Below are positions 1 to 5,125 of a stretch of 5,453 bases of DNA, in pieces. Position 1 is the stretch's first letter, and each line of letters opens with the position of its first letter. The stretch is from the NCBI GenBank assembly GCA_016180705.1, contig JACPAU010000221.1, positions 1-5,453 of the forward strand, given 5' to 3'. The notes under the pieces were generated by a model. It searched no databases. It was not told the origin of the DNA and worked only from the letters and a program-made list of their open reading frames with translations. A program made the translations under genes and the position numbers. This DNA is from Candidatus Methylomirabilota bacterium (GTDB taxonomy: Bacteria > Methylomirabilota > Methylomirabilia > Methylomirabilales > JACPAU01).

Positions 1-23
1 TCACACAACTTATGTCGTATGGA

Positions 24-770
24 TTAGTCCAGTCCCCGCCTCAACTGCGCCTCCTGAAGGTACAGGTCCAGGACGAAGTCGTGCGGCCAGTCCCCGGCCT
101 CGCGGACCACCCCGTGCCGGTACTCGAGGCCGGTTTGCACCGCCGCGGGGGAGGACCAGATCACGCGCCCCCCCATACGGAGCAGCTCCTTCAGTGTCAG
201 AACCTCGACCTCTACGCCGGTTCCCGCGGGCAGGCGCTCCGGGAGGAGCAGCCCCAGTCCTCCCCGGCTGATGTTCTCGGTCCGGCCTTCCAGCGGCGAC
301 CCTGACCGCCCCATCACCTGACAGACCGCCCGGGCCTCCAGCGGGAAGCGAGTGTTGTCGCGGGTGGAGGGCCTGAGATGGCCGAGTCCTCTCAGAAGGG
401 CGTCCCAGTCCCGGCGCGCCGCCAGGGGGATCTGCGAGAGGAGGAAGCCGTGGCGGACCCCCGCGCCTCCCCGCCGCCGCCCGAGGTCCTCGTGCCAGAG
501 GACGACGGCTTCGAGAACGACGGTCCCTTCCCCCGTCTCCACCTGGACCTCGACGGGAGACCACGGCGCGAGCGCCTCCGGGAGGTCGAGGGCCATCCCC
601 CCGTCACTCACGTTCGCGGTCACGGCCGTGAACACCCGATGGTCTCCGGGCCCCACCTGATCCACCACCGTCACCTTGGCGGGGAAGGCGACCAGGAACC
701 TCGGGGGCCTCTCACGAACCCCGGGGCCAGGGACCATCAGGCACCCCCGGACAAAGTGTGCCTCCTGCAC
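24..770 (-). CDS. Tandem PilZ-domain protein (probable c-di-GMP receptor)
   Basis: A 248-residue soluble protein that reads as two consecutive PilZ domains, about residues 15-125 and 132-240. The second has both c-di-GMP signatures: an RxxxR element (R137-DNT-R141) and an NxSxxG element (N166-I-S168-R-G-G171). The first keeps the NxSxxG element (N53-V-S55-D-G-G58), but its arginine motif is shifted (R19, R21, R24), so it may bind weakly or act structurally. PilZ proteins usually sense cyclic di-GMP and alter motility, exopolysaccharide or transcription. No enzymatic output domain, signal peptide or membrane helix is visible, so the output partner is unknown. The longest start is GTG at 770 with a weak upstream G-rich site. 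An ATG at residue 12 (735-737), preceded by GGGGGT, is an equally plausible start and would keep all motifs. The gene is divergent from the small membrane protein at 897. The PilZ call is firm; ligand binding is inferred. Confidence 0.85.
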   Translation of the reverse strand: MQEAHFVRGCLMVPGPGVRERPPRFLVAFPAKVTVVDQVGPGDHRVFTAVTANVSDGGMALDLPEALAPWSPVEVQVETGEGTVVLEAVVLWHEDLGRRRGGAGVRHGFLLSQIPLAARRDWDALLRGLGHLRPSTRDNTRFPLEARAVCQVMGRSGSPLEGRTENISRGGLGLLLPERLPAGTGVEVEVLTLKELLRMGGRVIWSSPAAVQTGLEYRHGVVREAGDWPHDFVLDLYLQEAQLRRGLD

Positions 771-805
771 CGCACCCTGTGGCTAAATGCCCCGCCCCCG
801 GCCGC

Positions 806-820
806 CTCCGGGCCCCGGAG
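806..820. promoter_or_regulatory. Palindrome in the PilZ / small-protein divergent gap
   Basis: A perfect inverted repeat, CTCCGGG-C-CCCGGAG, lies between the divergent genes and 27 bp before the sigma-54-like element at 848. It could be an activator or repressor site. It is closer to the promoter than most enhancer-binding-protein sites, and such GC palindromes also arise by chance in high-GC DNA. Function is unproven. Confidence 0.3.
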
Positions 821-847
821 AGCCGCACTTTTCCGGGCGATAGGCGC

Positions 848-863
848 TGGCACGCTCCTCGCA
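848..863 (+). promoter_or_regulatory. Candidate sigma-54 (-24/-12) promoter
   Basis: The sequence TGGCACG-CTCC-TCGCA matches the sigma-54 consensus TGGCACG-N4-TTGCW at every fixed position except the second T of the -12 box (TCGC for TTGC). The invariant GG and GC doublets have the required 10-bp spacing. The predicted start of transcription, about base 874, leaves a leader of about 23 nt with a Shine-Dalgarno site at 885-890 and an ATG at 897. The position therefore fits the small membrane gene exactly. RpoN promoters need an AAA+ activator, and none is encoded in this window. Confidence 0.55.
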
Positions 864-884
864 GCACTACCGGGGCAAAGCAAC

Positions 885-890
885 AGGGGG
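885..890 (+). promoter_or_regulatory. Shine-Dalgarno site for the 58-aa membrane protein
   Basis: AGGGGG is placed 6 nt before the ATG at 897. It decides the start: the same frame is open far upstream, but that upstream part is only antisense shadow of the PilZ gene. Confidence 0.6.
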
Positions 891-896
891 TACGCG

Positions 897-1073
897 ATGG
901 TCCGGACGACGTTCCTCACAATCTTCATCATCCTGTGGCTGCTGGTCGCGACGTTCGTGGGGGTCCTGGCTCTGATCTCCGCCTTCAGGGGGCGCCGGCA
1001 GGCTTCCGCCTCCTCCCCGACCGTCCTCCCGACAGGCCTCACCTCCGGCTCCCGGGGGCCGGTGCGCGGGTAA
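897..1073 (+). CDS. Small single-pass membrane protein, 58 aa, unknown function
   Basis: A short protein with one strongly hydrophobic segment, about residues 5-30 (rich in I, L, V, F, W). It is followed directly by a basic stop-transfer cluster (RGRR, residues 31-34) and a small Ser/Pro/Gly/Thr-rich tail. This pattern predicts a short N-terminus outside, one helix in the inner membrane and a cytoplasmic tail of about 25 residues. The start is supported by AGGGGG at 885-890 and by the sigma-54-like element at 848-863. The hydrophobic block starts right at this ATG, whereas the upstream open frame has no such composition. It is divergent from the tandem PilZ gene and convergent with the oxidoreductase. 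I recognise no family and assign no function. A chance open frame cannot be fully excluded, but start signals, topology and promoter all agree. Confidence 0.65.
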   Translation: MVRTTFLTIFIILWLLVATFVGVLALISAFRGRRQASASSPTVLPTGLTSGSRGPVRG

Positions 1074-1085
1074 CGCGTCCCGCGC
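1064..1085. terminator. GC hairpin between convergent genes
   Basis: A perfect 7-bp inverted repeat, GCGCGGG (1064-1070) and CCCGCGC (1079-1085), encloses an 8-nt loop that contains the TAA stop of the small gene. It sits 11 bp before the end of the convergent oxidoreductase, so it could act on both transcripts. There is no T-tract on either side, so it is not a classic intrinsic terminator. It may serve Rho-dependent termination or 3'-end protection. Confidence 0.4.
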
Positions 1086-1096
1086 GACCCCTCACC

Positions 1097-2266
1097 TCAG
1101 TCGGTCCCCTCACGCCCTTCCTGGCGGGGCGCCGTCATCGGCTCCTCCAGGAGGGTCCCCTTGCCGAACCGCTCGATCGTGAGCGGGGCGATGTCGAGGG
1201 TCCGGGCCTGCCCCATCAGGATCACTTCGGCCATCACCTTCCCTGTGGCCGGGCTGTGCATGACCCCATGCCCGGAGAAGCCGGTGGCCACGTAGAAGCC
1301 GTCGAGGCCCGGGACGGGACCCAGGATGGCGTGGTTGTCCGGGGAGATTTCGTACAGCCCGGCCCAACCCCCCACCACCTCGGCCTCCGCGAGAGGCGGG
1401 ACCCGGTGCGCCGCCGCGGCCACCGCCCAGCCCACCGAGGTACAGTCGAGGACGGCCGCCCCCTCCGGCGCGTCGTCCTGCGGCCCGTAGATCAAAAATC
1501 CCGCCCCCTCGCGCCTGAAGATCCAACCCTTCCCGACCTCGACCACCTGCGGGACCACCCCCTGGATCGCGACACAGGGCCCGGTGACGAAGACCTGCCG
1601 CCGGACCGGCCGCACCGGGATCTGCACCCCGACCATGGCTCCGATCCGGGAGGACCAGGCCCCGGCGGCGCACAGGACCCGGGGCGTCTCTACCCGCCCC
1701 GTGCGGGTCTGGACGGCCGTCACCCGGCTGCCCCGCGCCTCGATCCCCACCACCTCTTCCCCCTCCCGGATCGTGACGCCGAGCCGGCGGGCCCCGGCCG
1801 CATACCCCTGGGTGAGTTCGCTCGGCCCGACGGTCCCGTCCCGGGCGCAGAAGGTGCCGCCGGCCAGGTCGGCCGTGTTGAGATACGGCCAGCGGGCCTT
1901 GATCTCGCCTGCCGTGAGCACCTCGACCTCGACGCCGAAGCGGGCCAGGCGCGCGGCGTTCTCCCGGAGGCGAGCGGCCAGCGCTTCGCTCGTCGTGAGG
2001 ATCAGGTAGCCGATCCGCCGGAGGTCAGGGTCCACACCGAACTCGTCGGCGAATCCCTCCAGGGCCTTCAGGCTCTCGAGCGAGAAGCGGACGTTCACGT
2101 CGCTGGCGAAGTCCACCCGGAAGCCCCCGAGACTCCTCCCGCTGGAGCCGCTCCCGACGGCCTCCCGCTCCAGGATCAGGACGTCCCTGAGGCCCGCCCG
2201 CGCCAGGTGATAGGCTGTGCTGAGGCCCACGACCCCGGCGCCGACGATGACGATCTCCGCCCGCAC
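1097..2266 (-). CDS. FAD-dependent oxidoreductase, DAO family (sarcosine oxidase beta-like)
   Basis: A 389-residue flavoprotein of the D-amino-acid/sarcosine/glycine oxidase family, which oxidises the C-N bond of small amino acids or N-methyl amines. The Rossmann FAD site is at the N-terminus: GAGVVG at residues 9-14 with acidic cap E33. It is followed by the SSGRSLGG segment (about 41-48) that contacts FAD. The C-terminal family signature is clear: GLYEISPDNHAILG (about 303-316), then ATGFSGHG (about 327-334). Where monomeric sarcosine oxidase has its flavin-linking cysteine, this protein has a glycine (about G303), so covalent FAD at that site is not expected. The GTG at 2266 is chosen because GGAGGG stands 5 nt upstream and the Rossmann strand begins at residue 4. 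The open frame runs on to a TTG at 2323 without support. No partner subunit genes (soxA, soxD, soxG) are adjacent, so the exact substrate cannot be named; glycine oxidase, proline dehydrogenase beta-like or D-amino acid dehydrogenase activities are alternatives. Confidence 0.85.
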   Translation of the reverse strand: MRAEIVIVGAGVVGLSTAYHLARAGLRDVLILEREAVGSGSSGRSLGGFRVDFASDVNVRFSLESLKALEGFADEFGVDPDLRRIGYLILTTSEALAARLRENAARLARFGVEVEVLTAGEIKARWPYLNTADLAGGTFCARDGTVGPSELTQGYAAGARRLGVTIREGEEVVGIEARGSRVTAVQTRTGRVETPRVLCAAGAWSSRIGAMVGVQIPVRPVRRQVFVTGPCVAIQGVVPQVVEVGKGWIFRREGAGFLIYGPQDDAPEGAAVLDCTSVGWAVAAAAHRVPPLAEAEVVGGWAGLYEISPDNHAILGPVPGLDGFYVATGFSGHGVMHSPATGKVMAEVILMGQARTLDIAPLTIERFGKGTLLEEPMTAPRQEGREGTD

Positions 2267-2271
2267 GGCCG

Positions 2272-2277
2272 CCCTCC
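2272..2277 (-). promoter_or_regulatory. Shine-Dalgarno site fixing the oxidoreductase GTG start
   Basis: On the minus strand GGAGGG lies 5 nt before the GTG at 2266. It selects this start over the longer TTG-initiated frame, which would add 19 residues ahead of the FAD-binding strand. Confidence 0.6.
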
Positions 2278-2322
2278 GGAAGACGTCTCGCGGGAGTCTA
2301 CCCTGCGGTCGTCGGAGCGGCA

Positions 2323-2338
2323 ACGGCCAAGTGGCCGT
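2323..2338. promoter_or_regulatory. Inverted repeat in the oxidoreductase / THUMP divergent gap
   Basis: ACGGCCA-AG-TGGCCGT is a perfect 7-bp-arm palindrome near the middle of the 116-bp gap between the two divergent genes, followed by a short T run at 2342-2346. No upstream plus-strand gene ends here that would need a terminator, so a shared operator is the more natural reading. No convincing sigma-70 boxes were found in the gap; a TATA-like stretch near 2361 is too close to the THUMP start to be a good -10. Confidence 0.35.
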
Positions 2339-2382
2339 GGATTTTTCCCGGGGCCTCTGTTATAGGGGCGCCAGGGGGTCCG

Positions 2383-2925
2383 ATGGACTGGCTGGAGTGG
2401 AACGTCCTGCTCACCGCCGCCGACGGCACCGGCCGCGAACTGAGTCGAGCGCTGCGCCCCTTCGGGCGCTTCCGCTTCACGGGATACCGGAACGTCATGG
2501 TGGGACGGGTGGCCGACCCCCTCGGGTTCCTCCAGGCGATGCAGGAGCGCGCCGCCCGGGGCGAGCTGCCGGGCAGCATGATCACCCGGATCGTGCCGGT
2601 GGAGCGAACCTTTCCGGTGACGGCCGAGACCCTCCTCCAGGAGGCCCAGGCCGCGCTCCGGGACGCGGCAATCCGTCATCCTGGCCCGCGCTTCTTCGTC
2701 CGTCTCGACCGGCGCGGCCTCAAGGGGCGGGTGAACACCCAGGAGATGGAGCGGACGCTCGGGGCCTTTGTCGTGGACGCCATCCGGGCAGCGGGGGGAA
2801 GCCCGACCGTCTGCTTCGCCGACCCCGACGTCATCTTCCTCCTGGAGACGGTCGGCGAGACCGCCGGTCTCTGCGTGATCCCCCGCGCGCTCCGCCTGGC
2901 CTCCCCACTCCTCAAGGTCCGCTGA
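2383..2925 (+). CDS. Stand-alone THUMP-domain RNA-binding protein (TAN1-like)
   Basis: A 180-residue protein. Residues 1-55 look like the N-terminal ferredoxin-like domain that precedes THUMP in ThiI and TAN1 proteins, including the RFTGYRNVMVG segment (31-41). Residues 60-178 look like a THUMP domain, with FFVRLDRRGLKGRVNTQEME (104-123) followed by the typical late strands around FADPDVIFLLETVGETAGL (145-163) and a terminal PLLKVR. THUMP domains bind the acceptor end of tRNA and are usually fused to a methyltransferase, sulfurtransferase, deaminase or pseudouridine synthase. No catalytic domain is present here, so it would need a partner; eukaryotic and archaeal TAN1/THUMPD1 proteins act as such adapters, for example in cytidine acetylation. 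The ATG is preceded by AGGGGG (2373-2378) with a 4-nt spacer. Its 3' end overlaps the convergent PilZ-like gene by 14 bp. The THUMP assignment is fairly confident; the partner and modification are unknown. Confidence 0.75.
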   Translation: MDWLEWNVLLTAADGTGRELSRALRPFGRFRFTGYRNVMVGRVADPLGFLQAMQERAARGELPGSMITRIVPVERTFPVTAETLLQEAQAALRDAAIRHPGPRFFVRLDRRGLKGRVNTQEMERTLGAFVVDAIRAAGGSPTVCFADPDVIFLLETVGETAGLCVIPRALRLASPLLKVR

Positions 2926-3244
2926 GCCCCTCGAGCAGGACCCGGCGTCCCTCCTCCGAGATGGTGAGGACCACGAGCCGGTGGGCCACGGCGGCCCCCG
3001 GGGCGTCCGCCTCCGCCGCCAAGACCTCCCCCGTCAGTTCCACGACCGCCCGGCGCTCTCGCCAGTAGACCTCGAGGTGCAGCACGGTTCCAGGGGGGAG
3101 CGGCTCCGGCAGGCTCAGCAGGAGGGCATCTTTTTCCTCGGCACGTCGGCAGGCACCGGGCCGCCAGGGGGAGTGCGTGGGCGGGGTAGAGAAGACGACC
3201 TGGTACCGGAGGGGGAGTGCCAACCGGCCCGCCGGCTCCGCCAT
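2912..3244 (-). CDS. Small PilZ-like protein lacking c-di-GMP motifs
   Basis: A 110-residue soluble protein. It has the strand pattern of a PilZ-type beta barrel: LLLSLPEPLPPGTVLHLEVY (41-60), then a second strand pair RRAVVELTGEVLAA (64-77) and a late HRLVVLTISEEGRRVLLEGL (88-107). Both ligand signatures, RxxxR and D/NxSxxG, are missing, so cyclic di-GMP binding is not expected. Degenerate PilZ proteins can act as protein-protein adapters. The ATG follows AGGAGG (3250-3255) with a 5-nt spacer and lies 15 bp after the peptidase stop, so it is the last gene of the queF/peptidase operon. The PilZ resemblance is by eye and moderate; the alternative is simply a conserved hypothetical protein. That it is a real gene is well supported by the ribosome site and spacing. 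Confidence 0.65.
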   Translation of the reverse strand: MAEPAGRLALPLRYQVVFSTPPTHSPWRPGACRRAEEKDALLLSLPEPLPPGTVLHLEVYWRERRAVVELTGEVLAAEADAPGAAVAHRLVVLTISEEGRRVLLEGLSGP

Positions 3245-3259
3245 CCCGGCCTCCTCCCG

Positions 3260-4618
3260 TCAGGTCAGTTCCGCGTACAGGTGGGCGATGGTCTCGATGC
3301 CCCGGTGGAAGTTGTCCAGGTCCAGCCGCTCGTCCGGCGCGTGGGCATTCTCGTCCGGCAGGCCGAAGCCGATGAGCAGGATCGGAGCGGCAAGCCGCTC
3401 GGTGAGCGCGGTGACGATTGGAATCGAGCCGCCCGAGCGGATGAAAACGGGCGGCCGCCCGAACCCCCGCGTGAGCGCGCGGACCGCTGCCTGGGTCGCC
3501 GGGTGGTCCGTCGGCATGAGCCAGGGCCGGGAGCCATGCATCCGGGTGATGCGGAGGGTGACCGAGGGGGGGCACAGGCGCCGGACCGTCGCCTCGAAGG
3601 CCTCAATGATCTTCTCCGGGTCCTGGTCCGGCACGAGGCGCATGCTCACCTTGGCCATGGCGCGCGCCGGGAGGACGGTCTTGGAACCGACCCCGGTGAA
3701 GCCGGCCAGCAGGCCGTTGACCTCGAAGGTCGGCCGGGCCCAGCGCCGCTCCAGCGTCGTGAACCCCGCCTCGCCGTCCAGGGCGGAGACGCCCAGCGCC
3801 TCCCGGTAGGCCTTCTCGTCGAAGGGCAGCGCCGCGAAGGCCTCCCGCTCGGCCGCCGTGAGGGGCCGGACCTCGTCGTAGAAGCCGGGGATCGTGACCC
3901 GCCCCCGCTCGTCGGTGAGTCGGGCGAGAATCCGGCAGAGGACGGTGGCCGGGTTGGCCACGCTCCCGCCGAAGGTCCCGGAGTGCAGGTCGGTGGCCGG
4001 GCCCTGGACGTCCACCTGGCAGTAGACGATCCCCCGGAGCCCGACGCAGAGCGCCGGCGCTCCTTTCGCCAGCATGGCGGTGTCGGAGATGACCACGGCA
4101 TCCGCCTTGAGGCGCTCCGCGCGCTCCACCACGAAGGGCTCCAGGTTGACGCTCCCTACCTCCTCTTCACCCTCGATCAGGAACTTCAGGTTCAGGGGGA
4201 GCCGCCCCTCGGCCTTGAGCCACGCCGCGGCTGCCTTCAGGTGGACGAAGACCTGCCCCTTGTCGTCGGCCGCCCCCCGGGCGTAGATCGCCCCGTCCCG
4301 GATGGTCGGCTCGAAGGGCGGGCTCGTCCACTCGTGTACCGGGTCCTCGGGCTGGACGTCGTAATGGCCGTACATCAGCAGCGTCGGCCGCCCCGGAGCC
4401 CCCGTCCACTCCCCGTAGACGATGGGATGGCCGGGCGTCTCCACCACCTCGACCCGGCAGCCGATCCGTCCGAGGTACTCCGCGACCCAGGTGGCGGCCC
4501 GGCGGACCTCGCCCCGGCGGGCGGGGTCGCCGCTGACGCTCGGAATCCGGAGGAAGGCCTTGAGTTCCTCGAGGGCCGCCGCCCGGTCCGCGGCGATCGC
4601 CTTCAGGACCGAATCCAT
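3260..4618 (-). CDS. M20 family metallodipeptidase
   Basis: A 452-residue cytosolic zinc peptidase of the M20A/ArgE-DapE-carnosinase type, hydrolysing dipeptides or related amides. All the expected active-site elements are visible: GHYDVQP with H85 and D87; GAADDKG with the bridging Asp at 118; EGEEEVGS with the general base E152 and ligand E153; ISDT with D179; and NAHAPDE with the C-terminal ligand H426. The dimerisation (lid) domain carries DLHSGTFGG, with H212 corresponding to the residue that reaches into the partner active site in carnosinase-like enzymes. Length is normal for the family (about 450-470), and there is no signal peptide. The ATG overlaps the queF stop by one base (TGATG), with GGAGGGG 8 nt upstream, so it is translationally coupled to queF. 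The PilZ-like gene follows 15 bp later. Family is certain; the substrate is not. Confidence 0.93.
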   Translation of the reverse strand: MDSVLKAIAADRAAALEELKAFLRIPSVSGDPARRGEVRRAATWVAEYLGRIGCRVEVVETPGHPIVYGEWTGAPGRPTLLMYGHYDVQPEDPVHEWTSPPFEPTIRDGAIYARGAADDKGQVFVHLKAAAAWLKAEGRLPLNLKFLIEGEEEVGSVNLEPFVVERAERLKADAVVISDTAMLAKGAPALCVGLRGIVYCQVDVQGPATDLHSGTFGGSVANPATVLCRILARLTDERGRVTIPGFYDEVRPLTAAEREAFAALPFDEKAYREALGVSALDGEAGFTTLERRWARPTFEVNGLLAGFTGVGSKTVLPARAMAKVSMRLVPDQDPEKIIEAFEATVRRLCPPSVTLRITRMHGSRPWLMPTDHPATQAAVRALTRGFGRPPVFIRSGGSIPIVTALTERLAAPILLIGFGLPDENAHAPDERLDLDNFHRGIETIAHLYAELT

Positions 4619-4989
4619 CAGGACTGCCCCTCCGACGGCCCGCCGTAGGACGCGGTCACCACCGTGTGGATGCCGCCGCGGACGGTGAAGTCCCCGACCA
4701 CCGTCATCCGCCGGGGCTCGCAGGCCTTGACCAGGTCATCCAGGATCTGGTTCGTAACGGCCTCGTGAAAGGCGCCCTCGTTCCGGTAGGACCAGAGGTA
4801 GAGCTTGAGGGACTTCAGTTCGATACAGCGGGCGTCCGGCACGTAGCGGATCCGGATCGTGGCGAAGTCAGGCTGGCCCGTCCGGGGGCAGAGGCAGGTG
4901 AACTCCGGGCACTCGAAGGCGATCTCGTAGTCCCGCTCCGGGCTGGGGTTGGGGAAGGTCTCGATCGCTTTGGAAGGGTTGCTCGGCAT
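4618..4989 (-). CDS. queF: NADPH-dependent 7-cyano-7-deazaguanine (preQ0) reductase
   Basis: QueF reduces the nitrile of preQ0 to the aminomethyl group of preQ1, the last soluble step before Tgt inserts the base into tRNA during queuosine synthesis. The 123-residue protein is the short unimodal type of the tunnelling fold. It shows the [15 protein letters not shown] block with nucleophile C34 (C32 is an extra cysteine) and proton-donor D41. The QueF motif [10 protein letters not shown] (57-66) binds NADPH, and F74-H75-E76 gives the substrate-binding His and Glu. The ATG at 4989 is preceded by GGAGGT with a 5-nt spacer. It is the first gene of an apparent operon with the M20 peptidase and the PilZ-like protein. 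No queC, queD, queE or tgt is present in the window. No preQ1 riboswitch is recognisable in its short leader. Confidence 0.95.
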   Translation of the reverse strand: MPSNPSKAIETFPNPSPERDYEIAFECPEFTCLCPRTGQPDFATIRIRYVPDARCIELKSLKLYLWSYRNEGAFHEAVTNQILDDLVKACEPRRMTVVGDFTVRGGIHTVVTASYGGPSEGQS

Positions 4990-4999
4990 CGGCCACCTC

Positions 5000-5016
5000 C
5001 GCCGGCGGGTCCGGCG
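5000..5016 (-). promoter_or_regulatory. Leader hairpin abutting the queF Shine-Dalgarno
   Basis: CGCCGG and CCGGCG form a perfect 6-bp stem with a 5-nt loop in the predicted queF leader. The stem shares its last base with the Shine-Dalgarno sequence at 4995-5000. It could modulate ribosome access. It lacks the A-rich tail of class I preQ1 riboswitches, so I do not call it a riboswitch. Confidence 0.3.
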
Positions 5017-5021
5017 TTCCT

Positions 5022-5051
5022 AGCATACCGGCCGCCGGGGGGCGGATGCAA
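5022..5051 (-). promoter_or_regulatory. Candidate sigma-70-type promoter of the queF operon
   Basis: Read on the minus strand, TTGCAT (5051-5046) and TATGCT (5027-5022) are separated by 18 bp. The -10 box matches 4 of 6 and the -35 box 3 of 6 consensus bases. Transcription would start near 5015 and leave a leader of about 26 nt carrying the ribosome site. The spacer holds a CCGCC/GGCGG inverted repeat (5032-5045). It is the best candidate in the 136-bp gap after the CGNR gene, but it is weak by sequence alone. Confidence 0.4.
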
Positions 5052-5125
5052 CCCATGGCCAACCGCATCATCGGGGCCGAGGAGATATGCGGCTGCAGAA
5101 CCGCTTGGGAGATTGCAACTAACAG

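Noticed and set aside
10..564. Alternative minus-strand frame inside the PilZ gene
   Set aside because: Arg/Gly/Pro-rich translation with no domain; the overlapping frame has two PilZ domains.
2323..2346. Intrinsic terminator (stem plus T run) on the plus strand
   Set aside because: No plus-strand gene ends upstream, and the T run is short and separated from the stem by GGA; an operator is the better reading.
758..2365. Long plus-strand open frame of 535 codons
   Set aside because: It is antisense to the clear FAD oxidoreductase, its translation is Pro/Arg/Gly/Asp-rich low complexity, and it has no family motif; typical GC-rich shadow frame.
2360..2365. TTATAG as -10 box for the THUMP gene
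   Set aside because: Transcription would begin inside the Shine-Dalgarno sequence, and no -35 box is found at proper spacing; the reverse reading TATAAC also lacks a -35 partner.
2981..4648. Long plus-strand open frame of 555 codons
   Set aside because: It lies opposite the M20 peptidase, whose full active site is intact, and its translation has the biased composition of a mirror frame.
5085..5105. GCGG/CCGC inverted repeat as terminator of the CGNR gene
   Set aside because: The stem is only 4 bp with an 8-nt loop and no T-tract follows on the minus strand.
4990..5125. preQ1 riboswitch in front of queF
   Set aside because: The leader lacks the small stem with A-rich pseudoknot tail typical of class I, and no class II or III pattern was visible; only a short GC stem is seen.
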